Shown: positions 1-6,980, counted from the stretch's first letter. The stretch: DNA of 15,630 nt from Oscillospiraceae bacterium (GCA_031281115.1 JAITFV010000059.1:1-15630); one strand, 5' to 3'. Notes: generated by a model from the letters alone, not told the origin. Numbers and translations: made by a program.

Positions 1-1
1 T

Positions 2-466
2 GAATTTATTAATGACACCGGTGTGCGTTTAATCGGTTGTGAGGCAGCCGGGAAAGGCGTTGAAACACCTGATAATGCTGCAACCATGACGCTCGGTACA
101 GTCGGGGTTTTCCACGGAATGAAGTCGCTGTTCTGCCAAGACGAGTACGGGCAGATTGCGCCGGTGTACTCGATTTCAGCAGGGCTTGATTACCCCGGGA
201 TAGGTCCCGAACACGCGCATTTAGCGGAAATTAAACGTGCGGAATATGTAGCTGTAACTGACGGAGAGGCAGTCAGCGCGTTTGAGTATTTATCGCGCAC
301 AGAAGGCATTATCCCCGCGATTGAATCGGCGCACGCGGTAGCGTATGTTCGGAAACTCGCGCCGGAAATGAACAAAGAGCAGATTATAGTCTTAAATCTA
401 TCGGGCAGGGGCGACAAAGATGTCGCGTCTATTGCGCGGTTTAAAGGAGTGAAAATCAATGAGTAG
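2..466 (+). CDS. trpB: Tryptophan synthase beta chain, 3' part (5' end outside window)
   Basis: TrpB is the PLP enzyme that joins indole and L-serine to make tryptophan, working as an alpha2-beta2 complex with TrpA. The frame is open from base 2, so only the C-terminal ~154 residues are present; the PLP lysine and phosphate loop lie upstream. Visible family signatures are [34 protein letters not shown] and near the C-terminus [10 protein letters not shown], whose serine contacts the PLP ring nitrogen in characterised TrpB. The GTG at 23 is internal (valine), not a start. The stop overlaps the trpA start by 8 nt, which implies translational coupling in a trp operon. Identification is secure; only completeness is unknown. 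Confidence 0.96.
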   Translation, partial: EFINDTGVRLIGCEAAGKGVETPDNAATMTLGTVGVFHGMKSLFCQDEYGQIAPVYSISAGLDYPGIGPEHAHLAEIKRAEYVAVTDGEAVSAFEYLSRTEGIIPAIESAHAVAYVRKLAPEMNKEQIIVLNLSGRGDKDVASIARFKGVKINE

Positions 467-1241
467 AATAGCAGGAGCGTTCAAAAACAAAAAGGCGTTT
501 ATCGCGTTCATTGCGGGCGGCGACCCCGATATCGAAACAACAGAAAAACTAATTATCGAAATGGCGGAAGCAGGTGTTGATTTAATTGAAATCGGCGTAC
601 CTTTTTCCGACCCCGTGGCGGAAGGTCCGGTGATTCAGGAAGCCGACGAGAGAGCGCTTCTCGCGGGTTGTACGGTTGTCCGGCTTTTTGATATGATTAA
701 GCGGGTGCGTTCTAAAGTAGAAATACCTTTGCTGTTTATGAGTTACATGAATCCGATTTTCGTCTACGGAAAAGAGAAGTTTATGCAGAAGTGCGCGGAG
801 TGCGGGCTTGACGGCGTGATTGTACCCGACCTGCCTTTCGAGGAGAAAGGGGAGTTGTCGGGTGTGTGTGAAAAATATAATATCGCGTTAATTTCGCTGA
901 TAGCACCGACATCGGGCGAGCGTATTGAAACTATTGCAAAAGAATCCGAGGGATTTATTTACTGCGTTTCTTCGCCGGGTGTTACCGGTGTACGCGATGA
1001 AATAAATACTAATATAACCGAAATGATTGAACGTGTCCGGAGCGTTTCCGATACGCCCTGCGCAATCGGTTTCGGTATTTCCACGCCGGAGCAGGCACGG
1101 ATTATGGCAGATATTTCGGACGGTGTAATTATCGGAAGCGCGATTGTGCAAATTATTGCAGAGTACGGAAGAAACTGCATAGAACCTGTGAAGAAGTATA
1201 TATCGGATATTAAAGAAGTTCTTATGCTGTTATCCATTTAG
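459..1241 (+). CDS. trpA: Tryptophan synthase alpha chain
   Basis: TrpA cleaves indole-3-glycerol phosphate to indole and glyceraldehyde-3-phosphate and channels indole to TrpB. At 260 aa it has the usual length of this TIM-barrel family. Visible motifs are IAGGDPD (19-24), the catalytic-glutamate strand [11 protein letters not shown] (Glu44, equivalent to E. coli Glu49), the substrate loop around 55-60, VPDLPFEE, and the phosphate-binding IGFGIS plus IIGSAIV near the end. The second catalytic acid, Asp60 in E. coli, is Glu55 here (PVAEGPVIQ). I believe this substitution occurs in other Clostridia, but that is from memory. The ATG overlaps the trpB stop and has AAAGGAG at 443-449. It is probably the last gene of its trp operon, since the next gene has its own promoter. 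Confidence 0.97.
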   Translation: MSRIAGAFKNKKAFIAFIAGGDPDIETTEKLIIEMAEAGVDLIEIGVPFSDPVAEGPVIQEADERALLAGCTVVRLFDMIKRVRSKVEIPLLFMSYMNPIFVYGKEKFMQKCAECGLDGVIVPDLPFEEKGELSGVCEKYNIALISLIAPTSGERIETIAKESEGFIYCVSSPGVTGVRDEINTNITEMIERVRSVSDTPCAIGFGISTPEQARIMADISDGVIIGSAIVQIIAEYGRNCIEPVKKYISDIKEVLMLLSI

Positions 1242-1264
1242 GAATTGCCAAGAAATGGATAACA
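1228..1264. repeat. 12-bp perfect inverted repeat enclosing the trpA stop codon
   Basis: The arms TGTTATCCATTT (1228-1239) and AAATGGATAACA (1253-1264) are exact reverse complements with a 13-nt loop. The trpA TAG (1239-1241) lies at the loop edge. No T-tract follows, so it is not a textbook intrinsic terminator. It may stabilise the 3' end of the trp mRNA. Confidence 0.6.
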
Positions 1265-1316
1265 AGGTTCCGCAGCTTGCGAGTATTATTTGGTATTAAT
1301 TTACAGGTTGTTTTTA

Positions 1317-1345
1317 TTGACATATCATGGCAATAAAGGTATAAT
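1317..1345 (+). promoter_or_regulatory. Perfect consensus sigma-A promoter for the DUF3810 gene
   Basis: TTGACA (1317-1322) and TATAAT (1340-1345) are separated by 17 bp. The expected transcription start, about 7 nt past the -10, falls on or beside the ATG at 1352, so the transcript would be essentially leaderless. The only Shine-Dalgarno-like bases (AAAGG, 1335-1339) lie upstream of the predicted transcription start. Confidence 0.8.
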
Positions 1346-1351
1346 TAATGC

Positions 1352-2440
1352 ATGAAGAAAGTATTGATTTACCTTGGAATTACAACAGCTGTTAATATTT
1401 TAATTGTAATAATAAGCCGTTTGTCACCGGATTTTTCCGAATGGTACGCGGTGAGTATTTATCCGCTTTTTGTCAGCTTTTGGGGAAGAATAAACGGGAT
1501 TTTCTGTTTCGCCGTGGTTGAAATCCTGCTGTATTTATTGATTGCAGCGGCAATCACAGGCTTGGTTTTCTTGATTATAAGGCTGATTAAAAGCAAAGGA
1601 CGGCGAAAAAGGACGCTTGTTTGCGCTGGTCTTGCGTTATCCTGTGCAGTTTCGACGCTTGTGTTGATGTTTCAGGCGGGTGGCGGGATTAATTATCAAA
1701 GACAACCTTTTTCGTATCACAGTGGGCTTGAAACCCGGATGTACAGTCCGGAGGATTTACGGGCGGTTATAGTTGAGGTGATAAGCGAACTTGAGCTGCT
1801 TGTACCACTGATTAACACGTGCGAGGACGGGAGTTTTATCCTCGATAAAAGCACATTTAACCGTGTTTCACGCAATGCAATGCAACAGCTCGGCGAACTT
1901 TACCCCGTGCTTGATACATATTATCCGAACCCTAAACCGATAATTTTTTCAAGGCAGATTATCTCGCCGCTTATGATTGGCGGCGTATTCTCCCCGTTCA
2001 CACTTGAAGCGCTTTATAACCGCGATATGCCCGATTCGAGCATACCTTTCACGGCATTGCACGAACTTTCACATCTCAGCGGTTTCATGAGAGAAGATGA
2101 AGCGAATTTCATTGCGTTTTTGGCGTGCAGAGAAAGCGGCGATGTCGGCTTCCGGTACAGCGGGTATATGAATGCGCTGTCTTCCCTGATTGGCAGATAT
2201 GATGGCGATGATTTATTTGAACTGTTCATGACGATTCCCGAACAAGTACGCTTGCAATACAGCATTGAAAGTGACTACTGGTGGTCATTTTACAGCGCGC
2301 CGGGCGGCGCGGCAATCGCGGCGATTTCGACTGCGGTCAACGATACATATCTGATAATGCAGGGGCAGGAAGATGGTGTAAAGAGTTATGGACGAGTCGT
2401 GGATTTATTGATTGCGGATTATTTGGCGAGGAATTATTAA
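1352..2440 (+). CDS. DUF3810-type membrane protein with HExxH metalloprotease-like motif
   Basis: The 362-aa protein has an N-terminal membrane portion with hydrophobic helices at about 5-24, 50-78 and 87-109, then a soluble domain. That domain carries HELSH at 237-241 followed by EDEANF (248-253), the pattern of a zinc-dependent hydrolase in which the glutamate of EDEAN would be the third ligand. Other family-like strings are GGINYQRQPF (111-120), GGVFSPFTLEA (210-220), FRYSGYMNAL and the C-terminal QEDGVKSYGRVVDLL. This layout matches DUF3810 proteins as I know them; the substrate is unknown. The ATG start follows a consensus promoter with essentially no leader. An intrinsic terminator lies about 160 bp after the stop. 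No relation to tryptophan synthesis is evident. Confidence 0.85.
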   Translation: MKKVLIYLGITTAVNILIVIISRLSPDFSEWYAVSIYPLFVSFWGRINGIFCFAVVEILLYLLIAAAITGLVFLIIRLIKSKGRRKRTLVCAGLALSCAVSTLVLMFQAGGGINYQRQPFSYHSGLETRMYSPEDLRAVIVEVISELELLVPLINTCEDGSFILDKSTFNRVSRNAMQQLGELYPVLDTYYPNPKPIIFSRQIISPLMIGGVFSPFTLEALYNRDMPDSSIPFTALHELSHLSGFMREDEANFIAFLACRESGDVGFRYSGYMNALSSLIGRYDGDDLFELFMTIPEQVRLQYSIESDYWWSFYSAPGGAAIAAISTAVNDTYLIMQGQEDGVKSYGRVVDLLIADYLARNY

Positions 2441-2602
2441 GGATTATAATATTTATTTTATATTCTGTTTTGTCTTGATTTAATGCGGATTTTTCTCTAA
2501 TGCGTCTAAAAGGTCAAGGTCGGTTTCTATCGTGATTATGGTGCGGGTTGTGGTAGCAGTTGTGGTATGAAATTCATAACTTTTCGATTTTATAAAAAGG
2601 AT

Positions 2603-2627
2603 AAAGGTGCTTTCGAGCGCTTTTTTT
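2603..2627 (+). terminator. Intrinsic terminator with UUCG loop after the DUF3810 gene
   Basis: A stem of about nine pairs (AAAGGTGCT with AGCGCTTT, two G-T wobbles) closes a TTCG tetraloop and runs into seven T residues at 2621-2627. It ends transcription arriving from 1352-2440 and insulates the next gene. Confidence 0.8.
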
Positions 2628-2684
2628 GTTATAGTGTATTTTTAAGTGCTTATAAGTTTATTGTGTACTATTAGTATTAACTTC

Positions 2685-2713
2685 TTGACTTTAAAGAAAT
2701 TATGATGTATAAT
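2685..2713 (+). promoter_or_regulatory. Sigma-A promoter of the zinc-ribbon membrane protein gene
   Basis: TTGACT (2685-2690), a 17-bp spacer and TATAAT (2708-2713). The start codon at 2759 is preceded by AAGGAGG at 2747-2753. Confidence 0.75.
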
Positions 2714-2758
2714 GAACTGTACTGACAGTATATTGAGATATACGGCAAGGAGGATATT

Positions 2759-3916
2759 ATGTTTTGTCCGGAATGTGGTTTCAACGCTAAAGGTAGGAAG
2801 TTTTGCTCTGGGTGCGGGTATAATCTATTTGAGGAGCAAGAATCTGCTCAAAAGGAGCAAGTGTCTGCTCAAAAAGAACAAATGTCTGCTCAAAAGGAGC
2901 AAGTGCAAGAATTACAGGAAGTACAGCAAGAATTTTCGTCAAGGCAAATTAAAGTATTCGGTATGAAATATTGGTACATAATTGACGGTAACGCTATCAC
3001 TATCACTGTAAATAAAACAGGAAAAGAATTTTACAAGGGTGAAATTGATTCTATACAGGTGCTTTCATTTAAGAAAAATAAATTATCTGCGGGTGAATTT
3101 CATTTTACTGGCGAGGGGATAAAGACTACAGGTGATATATTTGAAAAGCAAAACGAAGTCGGTTTTTTTGAATTAATTGAGTGCTTGACGGCTGTTAATC
3201 CATGCCTTAATTTGTCTTTTACGCAAGCAATGAATTATGATAGCAACAAGGAAAAATACAAAATCAATAATCTTGACGGAAAGCAAGCAGAGCAAGGAAG
3301 TTCAAAGGTTGAAAAAAAGCGTTCATCAAAAATTAAAACAGGGTGTTTATCGGTAGTAGTTATTTTATTTGTATTGATAATTATAATTGAAATTATTCCT
3401 GATAATACGGAAGAAACACCTATTGGAACAGGGATTTCACAAGAAAACAATGGTGAACAAGTAAGTACAGGAATTATAATTGATTTTGATACAAATTTAT
3501 TATTTAACAAATACGATATTAGAATTCTTGTAAACGGATTTCCGTTAGATATTCAAACACAAGGTGAAAAAGTATTATATGAATTTGCTTTATCAGAGGG
3601 TTTACACACGCTTACTCTTTCCGAAATCGGGAACGATAAAAACACAATAACAGAAACATTTGAAGTATTGGCGAATAATTATTATTTCTTCTTCATAAAG
3701 GCAGGGTGGAGCGGGATTGAAATTGAACGTAAAGATACCATGACACTTGATGAAGCGCAGTTATTTGTGGGTGATTTGTCACAGGTGGAAGCAAACACTG
3801 AGCCGTCAAATGTGATTGATAATAACAGATTTAATGATTCGGACTACATAAGACACCCTGGTAAGATTGAAGAAAAACACAATAGCCCTCAAACCCTCTA
3901 TTTATCGACATTATAG
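2759..3916 (+). CDS. Zinc-ribbon single-pass membrane protein, 3' end probably replaced by the inserted element
   Basis: The 385-aa protein begins with a zinc ribbon (C3, C6, C16, C19), followed by a Glu/Gln-rich stretch with three SAQKEQV/M heptads (29-49). A beta-rich cytoplasmic region at about 62-155 resembles PH-like domains. After a basic stretch comes one membrane helix (194-213) and an extracytoplasmic beta-rich domain (about 238-325). It resembles zinc-ribbon plus membrane proteins of unknown, possibly envelope-sensing, function common in Firmicutes. AAGGAGG sits 5 nt before the ATG. No terminator follows the stop. Codons from about 371 on (EEKHNSPQTLYLSTL) lie past the proposed insertion point and are probably element-derived. 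The ancestral end would read EAKKT-stop, now at 15559-15576. Function unknown. Confidence 0.8.
   Translation: MFCPECGFNAKGRKFCSGCGYNLFEEQESAQKEQVSAQKEQMSAQKEQVQELQEVQQEFSSRQIKVFGMKYWYIIDGNAITITVNKTGKEFYKGEIDSIQVLSFKKNKLSAGEFHFTGEGIKTTGDIFEKQNEVGFFELIECLTAVNPCLNLSFTQAMNYDSNKEKYKINNLDGKQAEQGSSKVEKKRSSKIKTGCLSVVVILFVLIIIIEIIPDNTEETPIGTGISQENNGEQVSTGIIIDFDTNLLFNKYDIRILVNGFPLDIQTQGEKVLYEFALSEGLHTLTLSEIGNDKNTITETFEVLANNYYFFFIKAGWSGIEIERKDTMTLDEAQLFVGDLSQVEANTEPSNVIDNNRFNDSDYIRHPGKIEEKHNSPQTLYLSTL
2843..2905 (+). repeat. Three tandem 21-bp repeats encoding SAQKEQ-V/M heptads
   Basis: Three units start at 2843, 2864 and 2885. The first and third are identical and the second differs at a few bases. 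They encode a charged heptad linker between the zinc ribbon and the rest of the protein. Such tracts change copy number easily. Confidence 0.85.
3868..3872 (+). other. Candidate left attachment core (TGAAG, GA dinucleotide)
   Basis: TGAAG here matches TGAAG at 15558-15562, and both are followed by A-rich sequence (GAAAAA and GCAAAAAA). It lies inside the 3' end of the zinc-ribbon gene. The call rests on the gene-end reconstruction rather than on repeat length. Confidence 0.45.
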
Positions 3917-3938
3917 CGTATTTTTTGCGATTTGTCAA
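3910..3938 (-). promoter_or_regulatory. Outward-facing perfect consensus promoter at the element's left end
   Basis: On the minus strand TTGACA (3938-3933), a 17-bp spacer and TATAAT (3915-3910). In the integrated state it fires leftward, antisense to the zinc-ribbon gene. In a circularised element it would cross the joint and read into the 52-aa gene and the recombinase after a leader of roughly 100 nt. Confidence 0.75.
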
Positions 3939-3968
3939 GGTTTTTTGAAAAGTTCCGCTTTTTATCCC

Positions 3969-4037
3969 TGTCAAGGGTAGGTGTGGAGATTTTTTCGCCC
4001 ATATTTTAAAGCGAAAAAATACTACCCGACCTTGACA
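3969..4037. repeat. 69-bp imperfect palindrome near the left end
   Basis: TGTCAAGG (3969-3976) pairs with CCTTGACA (4030-4037), GGTAG with CTACC, and ATTTTTTCGC (3989-3998) with GCGAAAAAAT (4011-4020). A further direct TGTCAAGG at 3933-3940 forms the -35 of the outward promoter. Possible binding site for a recombinase, accessory factor or regulator. Confidence 0.6.
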
Positions 4038-4058
4038 ACGCACCATAAATTATAATTG

Positions 4059-4097
4059 AAAAAGGGTAATCCCTTACCGCAGTGAGGGATTGCCCTT
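4059..4097 (-). terminator. Intrinsic terminator downstream of the coupling-protein gene
   Basis: Read on the minus strand, AAGGGCAATCCCT (4097-4085) pairs with AGGGATTACCCTT (4074-4062) with a single wobble and continues into TTT. It lies about 33 bp past the stop of the coupling protein and closes the minus-strand mobilization operon. Confidence 0.75.
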
Positions 4098-4129
4098 ATC
4101 AGCAAAAAATTATTAATTCGCACTTGTTA

Positions 4130-6001
4130 TCAATTCATAAACAGCCACATAAGAAATGCCCCCGCTCCCATTGAAAAGCCGATTATGGCTAAAAACAGAA
4201 CGTATTTTCTAATTTTGCGCCATACAGGTAAAAATTTAACTCTGAATATTTTAACTTTATTTTTTATTTGCTTTGTTTTAATGCTTAGTGATTCGGCATG
4301 GAATAAGTCACCGCCCGCGAAAACCTTATCCACCCTGCAAAAGCCCTCGGGTGTCATTAAAACTATGTCTTTCAGCTTCGCTAAGTCGTGCGGGAAAATA
4401 ATAGGCTCACGGTGCTTGCTCCAGTGGCTACCCCTGCTCGTTTCGATTCCCTCATCAGAATCATATTGAACCCCTCGGCTTTCTTTCTCGATTTCACAGC
4501 TTCCAATAAGATTACTGAAATAACGCTGACTATCCGCGTCCGTTACCCCTAAAATCGCCTTATAAGGGCAGTTGTCAACGATTGCCCGCCGTGCTTTCTC
4601 GCCGTAGATTTCGTCAAGCTGTGCAAGGCTCTGCACCATAATGCAGATTGTCACTTTTTTGCTTCTCAAGGTTGCAAGCGCGGATTTTATGGCTTCGATT
4701 TTTCCTAACCTCGGAAATTCGTCTAATAATATCAATATCGGCGGTAATGCCTTGCCCTGCTCTGTGTAAAAATCTGCTCGTCTTTCAAGATGTCGGATAA
4801 GCTGGTTAAGTTTTAATAAAATATCCGCGCTCCATTGGTCTAATTTATGTTCGGGATAATTCAAAAAGATGTTAAAATCATCAATCATATTCCAATTAAA
4901 GCTGTTATCTTCATCACCGTCCCGCAATGAATCTTTAATTAATAAGTCGGTGGCGAAAACCATGATTTTATTACTTAATTCCGTGGCGATTCCCGCCAGT
5001 GTCTTTAACTCCAAATCCCGCACTTGATTTATAAACATCTTGGCGGGTGTGTTTTCGCTTTCTAAAATTTCTTCGATTAGCTTATCAACCGCCGTTGTTT
5101 GTATGCCTGTCATGGCTTCGCTGAAACTCGCGCCTAAATCGTAGTAATACAGAATCGCGCCTGTAAGTAAATTTTGCGCTGATTGCACCCAAAACGGCTC
5201 GTTAATACTCGCAGGGATAGGAATAATCGACAAAGCCATTTCACGCGCATTTTGCACCACATAATCAGCCCCGCCTGTTCGCAGGGAATAAAAAGGGTCG
5301 TAACCGTGACCGTCTTTCCTCGCGGGGCAGAAAACAATAGATTTTCTCCCTACTTTCCCCGCTTCGGATAGTTGTTTATAATACTCCGATAACTCGCCTT
5401 TTATATCAGTCGCAACTATAGGGGCTTTCCATGCTTCAAGTACGTTTTTGGCAATACAGGCACTTTTCCCGCTCCCTGCACCGCCTACAACTAATATATG
5501 TCCGTCTTTGTCTGTTGGCTTTCCGACAAAGAAACTTTTCTGCTTTTTCCATTTATTTATTTTTGCACCAAAGAAAAAACCAACACCCCATAATTCGCTT
5601 TTTTTCATAAAAGCAGGGATATTATTTCCCTCGCGTTCGGGTCGATAATTTACGTTAAAAATAGATTTGATAAATCGCGTAAAAATATTATCGGGCATAG
5701 CTTTATAAAATCGGTAACAGTTAAGCGCGAAAAGTGAAAAGGTAATAACAAGGCAACCGATAAAAAGAAACACGTCTAAATGCTTCCACTCATAAGCAAA
5801 AAACGGATTATATGTGATTGATATTTTGTAAGGCATATAAAAAACCAACATCACCCATGCGCCTGTAAAAATCAGCAGAAAGCCCAATAGCTTATTGAAA
5901 AACCTAAATAATAATTTTAACCCGCCTGTCAGCGTTGTAATCATTTTCCCGCTCAAAAATTTTACCCCCTGTTTGATTTTATCGCGATAAATCGCGGTCA
6001 T
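4130..6001 (-). CDS. VirD4/TraG-family type IV coupling protein
   Basis: Coupling proteins are membrane ATPases that hand the relaxase-DNA complex to a type IV secretion channel. From the ATG at 6001 the protein has 623 aa. It shows two N-terminal membrane helices (about 38-58 and 76-96), Walker A GGAGSGKS (173-180), Walker B LILLDEFPRLG (423-433) with D427-E428, and the downstream VQSLAQLDEIYG typical of TraG/VirD4. A third hydrophobic helix at 599-620 sits at the extreme C-terminus, which is unusual for the family. The frame stays open upstream to 6304, but that part only overlaps the relaxase gene. The ATG at 6001 overlaps the relaxase stop by about 23 nt. A TTG at 5953 with a G-rich stretch before it is another possible start. 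No VirB partners are present. Confidence 0.9.
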   Translation of the reverse strand: MTAIYRDKIKQGVKFLSGKMITTLTGGLKLLFRFFNKLLGFLLIFTGAWVMLVFYMPYKISITYNPFFAYEWKHLDVFLFIGCLVITFSLFALNCYRFYKAMPDNIFTRFIKSIFNVNYRPEREGNNIPAFMKKSELWGVGFFFGAKINKWKKQKSFFVGKPTDKDGHILVVGGAGSGKSACIAKNVLEAWKAPIVATDIKGELSEYYKQLSEAGKVGRKSIVFCPARKDGHGYDPFYSLRTGGADYVVQNAREMALSIIPIPASINEPFWVQSAQNLLTGAILYYYDLGASFSEAMTGIQTTAVDKLIEEILESENTPAKMFINQVRDLELKTLAGIATELSNKIMVFATDLLIKDSLRDGDEDNSFNWNMIDDFNIFLNYPEHKLDQWSADILLKLNQLIRHLERRADFYTEQGKALPPILILLDEFPRLGKIEAIKSALATLRSKKVTICIMVQSLAQLDEIYGEKARRAIVDNCPYKAILGVTDADSQRYFSNLIGSCEIEKESRGVQYDSDEGIETSRGSHWSKHREPIIFPHDLAKLKDIVLMTPEGFCRVDKVFAGGDLFHAESLSIKTKQIKNKVKIFRVKFLPVWRKIRKYVLFLAIIGFSMGAGAFLMWLFMN

Positions 6002-6824
6002 TGTCGCGGGTTCGGTTTCTGCTCTGCTCCCGCTCTTTTTGTCTGCGCCGTTCCCATTCCTGTCGCTGTATGTTGCGCTTGATAATTTCCCTGTTTCTGT
6101 CGCCCTGCTCGGTGCGTATTCCCCGCCGTTCAAGTGCGGTGTTTTTATGCCCCATGTGCAGGGTCGGCTCGTTTTTAATTCCTCGTTTTGTGTGGCTCTC
6201 ATGCGATACTCTTTCAGATAAACCTTTCTTTTCAAATTCCTTGTTTTGTACTTTCGCCCAATTTTCCCGCCATAAATGCACGTACTTTCTTTTGTCATAT
6301 TCACGGAAAACAGTTTTACTTTTCAAAAATCCTTTTTCATTAATCGGGCGGGTCGTAAGTAAAATATGCGCGTGAGGATTATTTTTGTGAATAATTCTGT
6401 CGTGCTTTGCTCCTTCGTGTTCTTCATCTTTTCTGTGGCGGTGTCCGCTGTGAATGGAAATATCCGCACACATTCCGCGTTTAACAAAATTATCGTTCAC
6501 ATAATTACGCACTAATTTTATTTGCTCGTCCTTGTTTAATTCGCGGGGTAATGCTATCTCGATTTCCCGCGCCGTTCTTGCGTTCTTACCCCGCTCCGCT
6601 TTTTCTACCGCGTTCCACAAAGTTTGGCGGTTGTAAAATTCTTGCGGTGCATTTTCGGGGAGTAAAATTTCTGTGAAATTAATTCCGCGCTTATCTGCAT
6701 AATCGTGAGTTAAGCCGTCATGTTCATTGTAAAGTTTTTCGCCCGCTCGGTAAGCAGAAGCACCCACGGCAGAACGCCCCTGTCCTCGGCTGACATACTT
6801 TACTGACAGATGATATATAGCCAT
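5979..6824 (-). CDS. mobA: MobA/MobL-family (MOBQ) relaxase
   Basis: The relaxase nicks oriT and stays bound to the 5' end to pilot DNA transfer. The ATG at 6824 gives 281 aa beginning MAIYHLSVKYVSRGQGRSAV, the standard N-terminus of the family, followed by ASAYRAGEKL (22-31). The histidine metal-binding motif is NPHAHILLTTRPI (149-161). Further family strings are LWRENWAKVQN (184-194) and the Pro-Thr-Leu-His-Met-Gly segment near 220-226. The tail beyond 230 is highly charged (Arg/Glu). The protein is short because it is essentially the nicking domain plus tail, with no primase or helicase domain. The frame is open to 6911, but that stretch overlaps palindromes and lacks family sequence. No clear ribosome site precedes 6824. 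It overlaps and is probably co-transcribed with the coupling protein. Confidence 0.9.
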   Translation of the reverse strand: MAIYHLSVKYVSRGQGRSAVGASAYRAGEKLYNEHDGLTHDYADKRGINFTEILLPENAPQEFYNRQTLWNAVEKAERGKNARTAREIEIALPRELNKDEQIKLVRNYVNDNFVKRGMCADISIHSGHRHRKDEEHEGAKHDRIIHKNNPHAHILLTTRPINEKGFLKSKTVFREYDKRKYVHLWRENWAKVQNKEFEKKGLSERVSHESHTKRGIKNEPTLHMGHKNTALERRGIRTEQGDRNREIIKRNIQRQEWERRRQKEREQSRNRTRDNDRDLSR

Positions 6825-6870
6825 AAAAAAATATATTCTTGTTATGCGATAAAAATACCGCTCCGATAAA

Positions 6871-6891
6871 AAATGCGTTATTAACGCATTT
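6871..6891 (-). terminator. Palindrome resembling an intrinsic terminator in the relaxase leader
   Basis: Arms AAATGCGTTA and TAACGCATTT are perfect with one central base. On the minus strand they run into a T stretch, 47 bp before the relaxase ATG. This may limit or attenuate relaxase expression, or end a transcript arriving from the right. Confidence 0.5.
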
Positions 6892-6892
6892 G

Positions 6893-6910
6893 TGCCTTGC
6901 TTGCAAGGCA
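6893..6910. repeat. Palindrome TGCCTTGC-TT-GCAAGGCA
   Basis: Perfect 8-bp arms around TT lie between the oriT core and the relaxase gene, next to the terminator-like palindrome. It may belong to the oriT region or to a relaxase-leader switch. Confidence 0.6.
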
Positions 6911-6930
6911 TAGCCCTACGCAGTAGCGCA

Positions 6931-6967
6931 CTACGTTTTCAAAGAAAATGTGTAAGTGCGCCCTTAC
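6931..6967 (+). other. oriT: Candidate oriT with RSF1010-type nic core
   Basis: TAAGTGCGCCCT at 6953-6964 equals the nic core of RSF1010/R1162-type MOBQ origins as I remember it, where the relaxase cuts between TAAGTGCG and CCCT (here 6960/6961). Just 5' is the expected inverted repeat, ACGTTTTC (6933-6940), AAA loop and GAAAATGT (6944-6951), with one G-T wobble. GTAAG/CTTAC (6952-6956, 6963-6967) also brackets the core. The site lies about 130 bp upstream of the MOBQ relaxase start, the usual arrangement. Transfer would lead with the 6961-rightward DNA. Confidence 0.75.
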
Positions 6968-6980
6968 TTCGTGCGGGAAT

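Larger units (their letters stand above)
2441..2758. other. Intergenic region with terminator and downstream promoter
   Basis: This 318-bp stretch holds a terminator at 2603-2627, a promoter at 2685-2713 and the ribosome site of the next gene. Between 2441 and 2600 I see no gene that can be supported. Confidence 0.6.

Noticed and set aside
2481..2642. Minus-strand open frame ending TDLDLLDALEKNPH
   Set aside because: It looks slightly protein-like but has no start codon or ribosome site, and it overlaps the plus-strand terminator. At most it is a gene remnant.
3831..4046. 71-codon minus-strand frame across the left end
   Set aside because: It crosses the proposed host-element junction, the promoter and the palindrome, and has no recognisable features.
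4032..4056. Plus-strand TTGACA and TATAAT after the left palindrome
   Set aside because: The spacer is only 13 bp and no plus-strand gene follows.
6002..6304. N-terminal extension of the coupling protein to a 724-aa product
   Set aside because: The extra 101 residues only overlap the conserved relaxase coding sequence in another frame and show no coupling-protein features.
6825..6911. Longer relaxase starting at 6911
   Set aside because: Family members begin at the MAIYHLSVK equivalent (6824), and the extra stretch overlaps the palindromes of the leader.
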